A program made the translations under genes and the position numbers. Of a stretch of DNA of 64,000 nt, positions 47,596-56,672 are shown piece after piece. How positions within the stretch are numbered: the first letter of the stretch is position 1; each line of letters begins with the position of its first letter. The notes under the pieces are model-generated. The model was given only the letters and a program-made list of their open reading frames with translations, made no database searches and was not told the DNA's origin. The DNA comes from Methylovorus menthalis (GTDB lineage Bacteria > Pseudomonadota > Gammaproteobacteria > Burkholderiales > Methylophilaceae), in NCBI RefSeq assembly GCF_020523625.1, contig NZ_JAJAQH010000006.1, positions 496,001 to 560,000 on the forward strand. The letters run 5' to 3'.

Positions 47596-48522
47596 TTATT
47601 TAATGTAGTGCTGATAAAACGAATTATTGGCTGCCTTCATTCGTGGGTCGACTTTATAGCTTAATTTATAGATCTGTACCGGATCCTGCTTAATTGCCAT
47701 GTCCGCCTCCGGTGTATATTCCGCAAACAACAATGCCATTAAAAGATGACGATCGTTACCAAAATAACCAAGCGCATCTATTTGGCGTTTAAACCGCGGA
47801 AAGCTCCGATAAGCAATACTGATGGCATGATCAAACAGGAAGTAATCAAGTTCAGTATTGTGGTCTTGCCAATACTGACTGAGAAAGTCTCGTAAAAATA
47901 AAGCGGTAGCATTCCCTTGGCTGGCTTTGATGAAGAATGTCGTCCATTTTCCATAAGAAACCGTCGATGTGATCGGGTAGGCCACGCTTTTCAATGAAAA
48001 AAACGGTTCGTTGAAAACATCATCAGGCAGTTTCTTCAAAATCAGCACGGTGGAATCAATCCATGCGCCACCGTGTTCTGCTAATAAATACAAGCGCAGC
48101 ACATCAGAAAAGTGCGCTGGCTTAATGAGGTTCTTCTCAAATTTTTCTTCAATATGGCGGGGAAGCTGAACGAAGTTTCGATAGTTTTCCAGCGTGATCA
48201 CGTGAATGCGGCAATCATCGCTATGAAACCGCTGAATGTTATCGACACATTTTTTGACGATTTCCGGAGCACTTTCCAAGCCTTGTAACCAGCACACCCA
48301 GATAATGTTTTGTGCAGGGGTGGGGGTGCCCAATGGGGCTTCATGAAGACGTTGATAAGTCGAGATCAGGGGCGCATATTGCTGGTGGAGATAATGCTGG
48401 ATGATGCCCAGTCTGGTATTGTGCAAGGCTGCTTGAATGCCAGAAGGCACAAAGCTTCTATTGATCAGCTTGCTTGCTTTGCTTAATACGCGATTGCACA
48501 CGCGGGCTATTTTGAAATTCAT
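47596..48522 (-). CDS. Capsule-type glycosyltransferase
   Basis: A 308-aa protein resembling the Caps_synth/Gly_transf_sug families. WVCWLQGLESAPEIVKKCVDN opens the donor domain, and HFSDVLRLYLLAEHGGAWIDSTVLI carries the DxD-like acid and metal site. I use ATG 48522; a longer frame to 48606 adds residues that look non-native. Probably adds a sugar to the exopolysaccharide repeat. Transcribed away from epsA on the minus strand. Confidence 0.8.
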   Translation of the reverse strand: MNFKIARVCNRVLSKASKLINRSFVPSGIQAALHNTRLGIIQHYLHQQYAPLISTYQRLHEAPLGTPTPAQNIIWVCWLQGLESAPEIVKKCVDNIQRFHSDDCRIHVITLENYRNFVQLPRHIEEKFEKNLIKPAHFSDVLRLYLLAEHGGAWIDSTVLILKKLPDDVFNEPFFSLKSVAYPITSTVSYGKWTTFFIKASQGNATALFLRDFLSQYWQDHNTELDYFLFDHAISIAYRSFPRFKRQIDALGYFGNDRHLLMALLFAEYTPEADMAIKQDPVQIYKLSYKVDPRMKAANNSFYQHYIK

Positions 48523-48687
48523 GGTGCAAAAGATCCCTTGGTATTCATAACATCGCTGCGTAACGCTTAACAAGCTGATTAGCGCGTTGGGTGTGACCAC
48601 GCTCAAAACTTAGGGCGCTGTGTTCACTTCTCAACAGCTTGGCTCGGCATGGTTTCTGTCATGCCTCTTACCAAGGCGGGGCAGGCC

Positions 48688-50109
48688 TCAGTAGGCGTTT
48701 TTCTCGCCGGTAAACACCACGCTGACTGTTTTATAAATAATGTACATGTCCAGCTTGGGTGTCCAGTTGCGCAAGTAGTCGATGTCGTAGTCGATACGGG
48801 CTTTCATTTTATCCAGGGTTTCGGTTTCCCCGCGCAGTCCGTTTACCTGGGCCCAGCCGGTAATACCAGGTTTGACTTTATGCCGGATCATGTAGCCTTT
48901 GATCAGCTTACGGTACATCTCATTGTGCGAGACGGCATGTGGGCGCGGACCGACCACGCTCATGCGTCCTTGCAGCACGTTGATGAATTGCGGTAACTCA
49001 TCCAGTGAGTTGCGCCGCAAGAATGCGCCAAATTTGGTAGTGCGTTGATCATTTTTCGTCGCTTGCGTCACTTTTGCGCCATCTTCACACACAGTCATGG
49101 AGCGGAATTTGTAGACGAGGATTTCCTCCCCATCGAGCCCATAGCGACGTTGTTTGAAAATAACAGGGCCAGGTGAGCTCATCTTTACGCCAATGGCAAT
49201 GGCCAATAATATCGGTGAGATCAGGATCAGGATCAGCACCGAAAATGCAATGTCGGCCGTCCGTTTCAGCAGGCCATCAAAACCGGTAAACGGCGTTTCA
49301 CATACGCTGACGACGGGGATGTTTTCCACTTGATCTACCCGCCCCTGAATCAGGTCGGTCATGAAGATGTCCGGGACAAAGTAGATGGACGCCGTTGTAT
49401 CTTTCAAGTCATCCAGCAGCTTCATGATGCGCGGCTGGCTGGCCATGGGCAGGGACAGGTAAATCGTGTTGATGTGATGCTCCTTCACATAGTCAGCCAT
49501 GCTCTCTAGCCGACCCAGGATAGGATAATGCAACTCTGAGCTTACTCGGTCCACGCTACGATCTTCAAAGAAACCCTGGAGTTCTGTCGGATGGTAATGG
49601 CTGCGCTGCAGGCGCTCGGCCAGAGCCAAGCCCTGATCGTTCATTCCCGCGATCACTGCGCGCCGCATGGGACCTTGCATCTTGATCAGCATGGGGGCGG
49701 CCATGCGCAGACCCAGCGTAGCGGCAATGAGCAGCGTTGGTGTCAGCCACAGCCACAGGGTAATCGAAGCCTTGGGGAAAATGTAAATGTATTCGGAAGC
49801 ATACCCAAACGCCATCAGCAGGCCTGCCAGGACAAACCATGCCAGCAATGTATTTTGGATAACCGAGCCAATGGATTGGCTGATTTTTGTGGTGCTGGGG
49901 AACATCAGCGAGAACAAAATCAGCGACATGATCAGGTAGTGGGGCGGAAGGTCGTTCTCGTAAACAAATGCCACGATCCATAGCGAGATAACGACCACAA
50001 GTGGATCGAGCAGGGCTTCTACACCATGCAGAATGTTGTCGCGCGCAAATGTGATTCCGGCGAAGGTTTTACGTGAGGTAGGCTTGGTTGCCGCTAATGT
50101 TGGTTTCAT
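48688..50109 (-). CDS. Exopolysaccharide priming glycosyl-phosphotransferase (WcaJ-like)
   Basis: Transfers the first sugar phosphate to undecaprenyl phosphate. 473 aa. Four to five N-terminal helices are followed by a nucleotide-binding-like domain (VIAGMNDQGLALAERL), then a further helix and the bacterial sugar transferase catalytic domain with FKQRRYGLDGEEILVYKFRSM, LRRNSLDELPQFINVL and KPGITGWAQVNGLRGE. It corresponds to the first enzyme of the methanolan-type locus. Its start overlaps the end of epsA by four bases (ATGA). Confidence 0.93.
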   Translation of the reverse strand: MKPTLAATKPTSRKTFAGITFARDNILHGVEALLDPLVVVISLWIVAFVYENDLPPHYLIMSLILFSLMFPSTTKISQSIGSVIQNTLLAWFVLAGLLMAFGYASEYIYIFPKASITLWLWLTPTLLIAATLGLRMAAPMLIKMQGPMRRAVIAGMNDQGLALAERLQRSHYHPTELQGFFEDRSVDRVSSELHYPILGRLESMADYVKEHHINTIYLSLPMASQPRIMKLLDDLKDTTASIYFVPDIFMTDLIQGRVDQVENIPVVSVCETPFTGFDGLLKRTADIAFSVLILILISPILLAIAIGVKMSSPGPVIFKQRRYGLDGEEILVYKFRSMTVCEDGAKVTQATKNDQRTTKFGAFLRRNSLDELPQFINVLQGRMSVVGPRPHAVSHNEMYRKLIKGYMIRHKVKPGITGWAQVNGLRGETETLDKMKARIDYDIDYLRNWTPKLDMYIIYKTVSVVFTGEKNAY

Positions 50110-50903
50110 GAGGCCCGGGGAGTCTGCTTGAATTTGGAAACGGCTTGGGCTCTGTTAAGAACATCAAGCTTTTTAAAGATGCGTTGCAAATGGTTTTTTA
50201 CGGTAAACGAGCTAATGTCCAGAATCATGCCGATTTCCTGATTGGTCTTGCCATTGCGTACCCACTCCATGATTTCAATTTCGCGAGACGAAAGCTGTTC
50301 CAGAGCTTCGTTTTCCTCTTCGTGCAGATCTTCCGAAGCATCTTTGTCTGCCGGATGCTGCACGGGTAAATGCTCAAGTTGCCGCAACGCGCTATCAATA
50401 TAAGGGAGTAGCGACTCCAGCATATATCGCGAAGTATTCGGCATGGTGGGTGTCGAATTTAGCAATATGTAAAGGCAATCATGACGGCCGCGAAAATCCT
50501 TGATGCCATGCACTAGCGCCGATTTCATGTTTTTCAGATGGCTATTCACCTCGGCTGGCAGTACATCGCAGTCTTGAAATACACCATTTTCAGCCGACAA
50601 GGTAAAAGGGGCTTTCGTATGGCTGAGCCAGTAATTGAAAAGCCTCTTTAGCAATGGGTTCAGATCACCGCTGGAAATTTTCTCCGTACGCACGCCAGGT
50701 AGCGGCGACACAATATTGAAGTAGATGACGCCCATGGAGAAATCGCCCCAGGCCGTGATCATGATTTCATGCGGTAAAAACTGCTGCAGCTTGCCTTGCA
50801 TCCAAAGAAAGAACTCGAAGTGCGAGCGGATTCTTAAAGACTCATGCATCAAGTCAATAAGCTGCGCCTTCTCAATATCGGTTAGTTCTTTGGTAATAAA
50901 CAT
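50106..50903 (-). CDS. epsA: LuxR-type transcriptional regulator EpsA
   Basis: A 265-aa regulator with a long N-terminal sensory domain and a C-terminal GerE/LuxR helix-turn-helix (LSSREIEIMEWVRNGKTNQEIGMIL onward, near residues 205-250). The family is known as the XrtB/PEP-CTERM-associated regulator EpsA. Its ATGA overlap with the priming transferase shows co-transcription. It is the best candidate to bind the repeated dyad elements at 46835 and 51153. Confidence 0.88.
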   Translation of the reverse strand: MFITKELTDIEKAQLIDLMHESLRIRSHFEFFLWMQGKLQQFLPHEIMITAWGDFSMGVIYFNIVSPLPGVRTEKISSGDLNPLLKRLFNYWLSHTKAPFTLSAENGVFQDCDVLPAEVNSHLKNMKSALVHGIKDFRGRHDCLYILLNSTPTMPNTSRYMLESLLPYIDSALRQLEHLPVQHPADKDASEDLHEEENEALEQLSSREIEIMEWVRNGKTNQEIGMILDISSFTVKNHLQRIFKKLDVLNRAQAVSKFKQTPRAS

Positions 50904-51413
50904 AGCCGTTCAAATATAAAAAATCATTTACGTTGCAAACACTTGTCTTGGCGAGCAATTATTGGGCCAGCTGCAAGGGCGCAAGCGCAATCCAGCTGTA
51001 GATCATCCACTCAGGCTGCGATACGTGCTGAAAAGGTTTTGTGCTCATGTGTTTGTTGGTGGCCATTTTATATTTGGATCAAGCGTGGAATCCTAGCGTA
51101 TTCTTGTCTGTGACGGCTGACACTATGATAAAACTTTTGCCTACATCAGTGGTAGTTCTTTTGGACTATTGTTGTCACCCTCCACAGTCCATACACTGCG
51201 GTACATAATGGCGCTGGATTGTAGTTCTGCTGGCTGGATGGCAGCGATGTCTGGTTGTGATCAACACTTTCCATTGTGACTATGGATTGTCATGGGCTGG
51301 TACCTCAGCGAATCCTTATGATGGCTATGCGGATGGGCAATCATAATAGCTAGTCTACGTTCATAACTTGCTTAACATTAGCGTCACAAATCATTGAAAG
51401 TTTTTGTTTATCC
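50904..51413. promoter_or_regulatory. 510-bp divergent regulatory region of the eps locus
   Basis: Separates epsA (minus) from the cyclic-nucleotide-binding gene (plus). No gene is visible. It holds the dyad at 51153-51168, a weaker related half (TAGTTC at 51222-51227), a CAGTCCATACACTG inverted repeat (about 51184-51198) and no obvious ribosome site before ATG 51414. No clean sigma-70 pair was found. Confidence 0.6.
51153..51168. promoter_or_regulatory. Candidate operator (dyad TAGTTC-N4-GGACTA), copy 2
   Basis: Identical in both dyad arms to the copy at 46835-46850, differing only in one loop base. Roughly equidistant (about 245-250 bases) from the two divergent start codons. Confidence 0.6.
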
Positions 51414-51923
51414 ATGTACTCTGATTTAATACATTTAGGCGGGGCAGATAAGTACGTAGATGAAGTGCTTGAAATAATCAACAGCATAAAGCTGCTTGAT
51501 GACTTCAGTGCGGATGAAGTTCGTTACCTATGTGCTTACATGCAGTGCTATGCAGCGCCAAGAGACTATTCGTTATTAGTCGAGGGTGCTGGTGGCGACT
51601 ACCTGCTATTAATATTAAGTGGGGGGGTAGACGTGTACAAAAATGATGCATCCGCAGAGGGTCGCCACATGGTGGCTCGCCTTGGCATTGGCGATACGAT
51701 TGGAGAAATGTCTCTTATCGACGGTTACCCAAGATCCGCCACCTGTGTTACCACTCATCCTACCGATTTTGCTGTATTTTCCCGTAGCAGCATGCAAGAG
51801 CTGCTGGTGAATATGCCCAAGTTGGGCAATAAAATACTGATCAAGCTTTTGCAACTGATGACAGAGCGTCTGAGGGATACTTCCAACAGATATCCTGATG
51901 GTGCTTTTTTCAGCTTGGTTTAG
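51414..51923 (+). CDS. Stand-alone cyclic-nucleotide-binding domain protein
   Basis: A 169-aa protein with only a cNMP-binding beta-barrel (about 30-150): LVEGAGGDYLLLILSGGVDVY, the phosphate-binding-cassette-like LGIGDTIGEMSLIDGYPRSATCV. No helix-turn-helix follows, so it is not a Crp-type regulator. It heads the plus-strand eps unit, only 14 bases before epsL. It may sense a nucleotide and act through protein contacts. Confidence 0.85.
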   Translation: MYSDLIHLGGADKYVDEVLEIINSIKLLDDFSADEVRYLCAYMQCYAAPRDYSLLVEGAGGDYLLLILSGGVDVYKNDASAEGRHMVARLGIGDTIGEMSLIDGYPRSATCVTTHPTDFAVFSRSSMQELLVNMPKLGNKILIKLLQLMTERLRDTSNRYPDGAFFSLV

Positions 51924-51937
51924 CAACGGGTAAAATC

Positions 51938-53179
51938 TTGGACGTAAATATCAAGCTTTGGCCAGCCAAACGGTCCCTTATATCTTTTATTCTAATACTT
52001 TCATTTTCTATCAGCGCAAGCGCCGACGAAAATGATACCGTCAATTTCAATTTAAGCCATGCGGTAACTTACGACGACAACTTGTTTCGACTGGATCGAA
52101 ATGAGAGCCCCGTAGCGACTTTTGGTAAAAATCAAAAATGGGAAATGATTAACGCAACTACTTATGGCATGGAAGTTGCTAAACAGTACAGTCTGCAACG
52201 CTTCAAGTTTGATGTTTCCCAGACATCTTATCGCTATCAAAATTATAATTTTTTGAATTTTGATGGAGTGAACTACGACATTCAATGGAATTGGTCTGTT
52301 ACCCCATATTTAAAAGGTAACCTCGTATTTGATCGTAAGGAATTGCCAAATACATTTGCCAATATCCGGAGCATCAATCCATTATCGACAAATACCCGAA
52401 CGGTGAAGAACAACCGGTTCGATATCGACTGGAGTCCTTATGGTAACTGGCATTTGCTTGGCGCTATTTCTGAATTGACGGTGACAACCGACAATTCTGC
52501 ACCCGGGCAAGATAATCTGGATTTCAGTTTTGAGCAAAAGTCTTTACGGACCGGCCTTCGATATGAGCTTTCTTCCGGCTCAAGAGTGGAGTATGGGGCA
52601 AGTACCAGTGATGGCAAATATGGGGATTCTAATTTCAACCCGATTTTAGTATCTGATCGCGGCTATACCGAGAAACGCCAAGAGTTTCTTTTTCGCTGGG
52701 TGCTTTCCGCAAAGTCAAAATTGGATATGAATGCATCGTATATTGATAGAAACAATGACAATTTTAGTCAGCGTGACGTGAGCGGCTGGATTGGCAATGT
52801 AAACTACCAGTGGGATATGACTGGGAAAACGCGGCTGAATTTAATTGCTGCTTCTGATCTTTACCCTACACAGGCGACCTCGTATACCTATGCAAGACAA
52901 TATTTATTAGCCATCCGACCGGTATGGTCTGTGACACCTAAAGTATCTGTTAGGGGGGATCTGACATATCGAGACCGAAGCTATAACGGATTCGCTCCGG
53001 TTCCCTCATCCAAGGATCGTGAGGAAACATCAAAAACGGCTAGCATTAGTCTTAACTGGACTCCTCGACGGTACGTGACTTTTGGAGTAATGCTGAAACG
53101 CGAAACCAGAGATTCGAATATCACTAACGACGATTTTGTGTCTAACAGCGCCATGGTCAATGCCGCTTTAACCTTCTAA
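51938..53179 (+). CDS. epsL: Outer-membrane exopolysaccharide protein EpsL
   Basis: A 413-aa protein starting at TTG 51938. A signal peptide ends at SISASA, then alternating strand pattern with many aromatic residues (YDDNLFRLDRN, SPYGNWHLLGAIS, WDMTGKTRLNLIAAS), ending VNAALTF with a terminal Phe. This matches the XrtB-associated polysaccharide outer-membrane protein family. Predicted beta-barrel, likely part of the export route with EpsE. Confidence 0.82.
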   Translation: MDVNIKLWPAKRSLISFILILSFSISASADENDTVNFNLSHAVTYDDNLFRLDRNESPVATFGKNQKWEMINATTYGMEVAKQYSLQRFKFDVSQTSYRYQNYNFLNFDGVNYDIQWNWSVTPYLKGNLVFDRKELPNTFANIRSINPLSTNTRTVKNNRFDIDWSPYGNWHLLGAISELTVTTDNSAPGQDNLDFSFEQKSLRTGLRYELSSGSRVEYGASTSDGKYGDSNFNPILVSDRGYTEKRQEFLFRWVLSAKSKLDMNASYIDRNNDNFSQRDVSGWIGNVNYQWDMTGKTRLNLIAASDLYPTQATSYTYARQYLLAIRPVWSVTPKVSVRGDLTYRDRSYNGFAPVPSSKDREETSKTASISLNWTPRRYVTFGVMLKRETRDSNITNDDFVSNSAMVNAALTF

Positions 53180-53227
53180 CGGTATATCGCCTTTGAAGAC
53201 GATATGTATTATGGGATGGAGTATTAA

Positions 53228-54148
53228 ATGAGTGTATTAAAAAGCACAGTATTTGCGGTGATGATGGTGACTCTGGTCTCCTGTGGAAAATCGGAAGAGA
53301 AGTCCGCATCGGGGCAGGTGGCTGCCATTGTGGATGGGAAAGAGATTTCCGTATTGCAGTTGAATCAAGTCATGAAAAACATGCCTAACGTAACGGCTGA
53401 GAATGCAGATGCGGTGCGTAAACAAGTTCTGGAGCGCCTCATTGACCAGCAGATTGTCTTGAACAAAGCATTGGAAGAAAAAACGGAGCGAAGTGCAGAA
53501 GTGGTGTCTGCAATCGAAGCGGCAAAGCGGGATGTTATCACCCGAGCATATTTAACCAATCTTGTTGGAGCGCGTGTAAAACCTAGCCCCCAGCAGGTTA
53601 AAGATTATTTTGAATCCCATCCTGAGCTATTTTCTGCACGTAAAATTTATAACCTTCAGGATATTTCCTTGCCAGCGGGGACCCATGTCACCGATGAACT
53701 GAAAACGCTGGTTGAACATAGTAAAGGCCTCCAGGAAGTTGCTGAATTCTTAAAAGGCCAAGGCGTGAAGTTTGGTGCATCAAGCTATAGCCGTCCTGCC
53801 GAGCAGATGCCAACGGACGCACTTGATGTGCTTAAAAGTCAAAAAGATGGTGCGGTCTTAATTATCCCGATGGACGGAAATCCACATATTGTGAAGCTGG
53901 TAGGTGCCGTGAGTTCTCCCATGGCGTATGAGCAGGCAAAACCATTGATCCAGACTTTCCTTGTCAATTCTGGTGGACAGAAGTTGATTAAATCTGAGCT
54001 TGCGCGCATGAAAGAGAAAGCCAAAGTGGAATATGTAGGGGCCTTTGCGGGTAACAAACCCGCGCCAAAAGATGCGGCCCCATCAGATGCTAAACCTGCC
54101 GAAAAAAATAACAGCCATATCGAAAAAGGAGTGGTCGGCCTGGATTAG
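53228..54148 (+). CDS. epsD: EpsD-family peptidyl-prolyl isomerase lipoprotein
   Basis: A 306-aa protein with a short signal peptide and lipobox (VTLVSCGKS), then a SurA-N-like helical domain (IVDGKEISVLQLNQVMKN, LERLIDQQIVLNKAL) and a degenerate parvulin-like region. The C terminus is Lys/Ala/Pro-rich. Probably assists folding of envelope components of the secretion route. Between epsL and epsE, as in XrtB-type loci. Confidence 0.82.
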   Translation: MSVLKSTVFAVMMVTLVSCGKSEEKSASGQVAAIVDGKEISVLQLNQVMKNMPNVTAENADAVRKQVLERLIDQQIVLNKALEEKTERSAEVVSAIEAAKRDVITRAYLTNLVGARVKPSPQQVKDYFESHPELFSARKIYNLQDISLPAGTHVTDELKTLVEHSKGLQEVAEFLKGQGVKFGASSYSRPAEQMPTDALDVLKSQKDGAVLIIPMDGNPHIVKLVGAVSSPMAYEQAKPLIQTFLVNSGGQKLIKSELARMKEKAKVEYVGAFAGNKPAPKDAAPSDAKPAEKNNSHIEKGVVGLD

Positions 54149-54198
54149 GAAATATCTAGGACATCACTTAATTAACCATAATCAAACAGGAAGATATC

Positions 54199-55251
54199 AT
54201 GATGAAATGGTGCATGAGAATTATTGGGGCGTTTCTTCTCGCAGTGGCGTTTAATGCCGCCGCCGCAGATGAGTATGCTCTTGGGGCTGGGGATGTGATC
54301 CGTATTCAGGTGTTTCAAAATCCTGATCTTACGACCGAGGCCCGGGTGTCGGAGTCCGGTGAAATCAGCTTTCCATTGCTTGGTGCCGTGAATGTTGGTG
54401 GTGCCGGCATTGGCCAAGCTGAGCGAAAGATCGAACAAAGCCTTGTAAAGGGCGGGTTTGTTCAAAAGCCGCAAGTGAATATTGTGCTGCTTCAGGTTAG
54501 AGGCAATCAGGTCGCCGTTCTGGGCATGGTGAACCGTCCAGGACGCTTTGTGATTGAGACTTTTGATACTCACCTGAGTGAAATGCTGGCAACGGCGGGT
54601 GGTGTGCTGACCATGGCGGGGAGTGGCAAAGCCATTATTACCGGTCAGCGTGATGGCCAGGTAATGCGTCGCGAAGTCGACTTGGCCGAGCTCTTTTTGC
54701 AGGATAAGCGAGATGCTGACCTGCTGGTCATGCGTGGGGATGTGATCTATATCGTTCCTGGTAATCAGGTTTCCATACTTGGGCAGGTAAATCGCCCTGG
54801 GCGCTTCCCTCTTGAGGATGCGAAAATGAAGTTTTCTGATGCGCTGGCTATGGCAGGTGGTGTGAGTCCGACAGGCGCTGATACCGCTGTCCTTGAGGGC
54901 ATGCGTAATGGGCAGAAGTTTTACAAAGTGGTGGATCTGCCTTCCATCTACCTTGACGAAAATTCAGACATGAACCCGGATGTGCTCGCCGGTGATTCGA
55001 TTTATGTACATCGTGCTCCTGTATTTTATATCTATGGCGAAGTACAGCGTCCAGGCTCTTATCGCATTGAAAGAAGCATGACCGTTATGCAGGCTCTGGC
55101 TGAAGGGGGCGGTCCTACACCCCGTGGAACTCAGCGCGGCTTGAAGCTGCACCGTAAAAATACGGCAGGTGTTGTTGAAAAAACCACACCTGGCCTGGAT
55201 GATTTGGTCCAGTCTGGGGATGTACTTTACGTTAAAGAAAGCCTGTTTTAG
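54199..55251 (+). CDS. epsE: Polysaccharide export protein EpsE (Wza-like)
   Basis: A 350-aa protein with a signal peptide ending at NAAAA, a Poly_export domain (YALGAGDVIRIQVFQNPDLTTEARVSESGEISFPLLG) and two SLBB domains (VAVLGMVNRPGRFVIE, VSILGQVNRPGRFPLE), each with the RPG turn, plus a third repeat near the end (FYIYGEVQRPGSYRIE). It lacks an obvious lipobox Cys. Forms the outer-membrane translocation channel for the polymer. epsF begins 9 bases after. Confidence 0.93.
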   Translation: MMKWCMRIIGAFLLAVAFNAAAADEYALGAGDVIRIQVFQNPDLTTEARVSESGEISFPLLGAVNVGGAGIGQAERKIEQSLVKGGFVQKPQVNIVLLQVRGNQVAVLGMVNRPGRFVIETFDTHLSEMLATAGGVLTMAGSGKAIITGQRDGQVMRREVDLAELFLQDKRDADLLVMRGDVIYIVPGNQVSILGQVNRPGRFPLEDAKMKFSDALAMAGGVSPTGADTAVLEGMRNGQKFYKVVDLPSIYLDENSDMNPDVLAGDSIYVHRAPVFYIYGEVQRPGSYRIERSMTVMQALAEGGGPTPRGTQRGLKLHRKNTAGVVEKTTPGLDDLVQSGDVLYVKESLF

Positions 55252-55260
55252 GAATCTCGG

Positions 55261-56664
55261 ATGAATTTGAATCAGATCGTACTCATTCTGCTGGCACGAT
55301 ACCGTATCGTACTATTTACCTTCTTGCTTACGGTAATCACGGTCCTTATCCTCAGTTTGCTACAAAGCAAGGTGTATCAGGCAACTGCCTCGGTAGTCCT
55401 TAACTACAAAGGGACTGACCCCGTGACCGGCACTGTCGTCCCTGGCAACATGGCCTTGGGTTATGTCCCGACACAGATCGATATTATTAATAGCCAGCAT
55501 GTAGCGCTAAAGGTAGTCGATGAGTTACGCATGGCTGAAAACGAGAATGTGAAAGCCAAGTTTGATGAAGACACCGGAGGGCGTGGTGATCTACGTTTCT
55601 GGCTCGCAGACTTGTTGTTGAAAAAGCTGACAGTGACGCCCGGCCGTGACAGCAGTGTGATTGAAATCATGTTTGAAGGGTCCGATCCTGACTTCGTTGC
55701 TCTCGTTGCAAATGCGTTTGCCAATGCCTATCAGGAAACCAATGTTGAACTCAAAGTAGAGCCAGCACAGAAAGCCACCGAGTACTTTGGAACCCAGATT
55801 CAGTCATTGCGTGACGGTTTGTCGCAAGCCCAATCCAAGTTGTCCAAGTATCAGCGTGAAAATGGGTACACCAGTTCTGATGAGCGCATGGATGTCGAGG
55901 CTTCTCGTCTTAACTGGCTATCTGAGCAGTTGGTATCGGCACAAGGGCAATCCATTGAAGCTGAGTCCCGTTCTGGTGGTAGTCGTAAAAATGCCTATGA
56001 ATCACCTGACGTGGTTGGCAATCCCATTATCCAAAACCTGAAAATTAATCTTGCAACGGCGGAGTCCAAGCTTGCTGAGTTATCGCAGCGATTGGATAAA
56101 AATCACCCGCAATATCAAGCGGCTGAGGCTGAAATCAACAAGATCAAGTCCCAACTGAGCGCTGAAGTCAAAACAGTTACTGGCTCTGTTGGCAACGGTG
56201 CTGGGATTCAGAAGCAACGTGTGGCTGAGTTGCAAGCGCAGGTTGATAAGCAAAAAGCCGTGCTGGTCGAGATGAACCGTTCACGTGATGAGATGCTGGT
56301 TTTGCAAAAAGACGTAGAGATGGCTCAGCGAGCTATTGATGCTGCTATGCAACGCTATAGCCAGACCATGATTGAGTCGAAATCTAATCAAAGCGACGTG
56401 GCTATTCTGAATACGGCGACATCGCCATTGCTCCCTTCCGGGACCAGAACATTGCTGAAATTAGCATTCGGTTCCGTCATCGGTCTGATACTTGGCATTG
56501 GATTTGCATTTATTTCTGAATTTATGGATAGGCGCGTGCGTAGCAAAGACGATATCTCCAATTTGCTGGGGGTTCCTGTGTTTGCCTTGATTGATGGCAT
56601 TCCACCAGCAACAGGCATTAAAGCATTGCCGCAGAATATCGTTAAATATTTGCCTTCAGCTTGA
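55261..56664 (+). CDS. epsF: Chain-length determinant protein EpsF (Wzz-like)
   Basis: A 467-aa polysaccharide co-polymerase with membrane helices at both ends (LARYRIVLFTFLLTVITVLIL; KLAFGSVIGLILGIGFAFI), a Wzz N-terminal domain (YQATASVVLNYKGTDPVTGT) and a long central coiled coil (about 170-380). The Pro-rich motif near the last helix (SPLLPSGTRTLLKL) is present. Overlaps the start region of epsG by a few bases. Confidence 0.92.
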   Translation: MNLNQIVLILLARYRIVLFTFLLTVITVLILSLLQSKVYQATASVVLNYKGTDPVTGTVVPGNMALGYVPTQIDIINSQHVALKVVDELRMAENENVKAKFDEDTGGRGDLRFWLADLLLKKLTVTPGRDSSVIEIMFEGSDPDFVALVANAFANAYQETNVELKVEPAQKATEYFGTQIQSLRDGLSQAQSKLSKYQRENGYTSSDERMDVEASRLNWLSEQLVSAQGQSIEAESRSGGSRKNAYESPDVVGNPIIQNLKINLATAESKLAELSQRLDKNHPQYQAAEAEINKIKSQLSAEVKTVTGSVGNGAGIQKQRVAELQAQVDKQKAVLVEMNRSRDEMLVLQKDVEMAQRAIDAAMQRYSQTMIESKSNQSDVAILNTATSPLLPSGTRTLLKLAFGSVIGLILGIGFAFISEFMDRRVRSKDDISNLLGVPVFALIDGIPPATGIKALPQNIVKYLPSA

Positions 56665-56672
56665 GGAATCAT

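Noticed and set aside
51373-51390. A PhoB-like repeat (GCTTAAC-ATTA-GCGTCAC) before the cyclic-nucleotide-binding gene
   Set aside because: Only one heptamer fits; the other shares too few positions to claim it.
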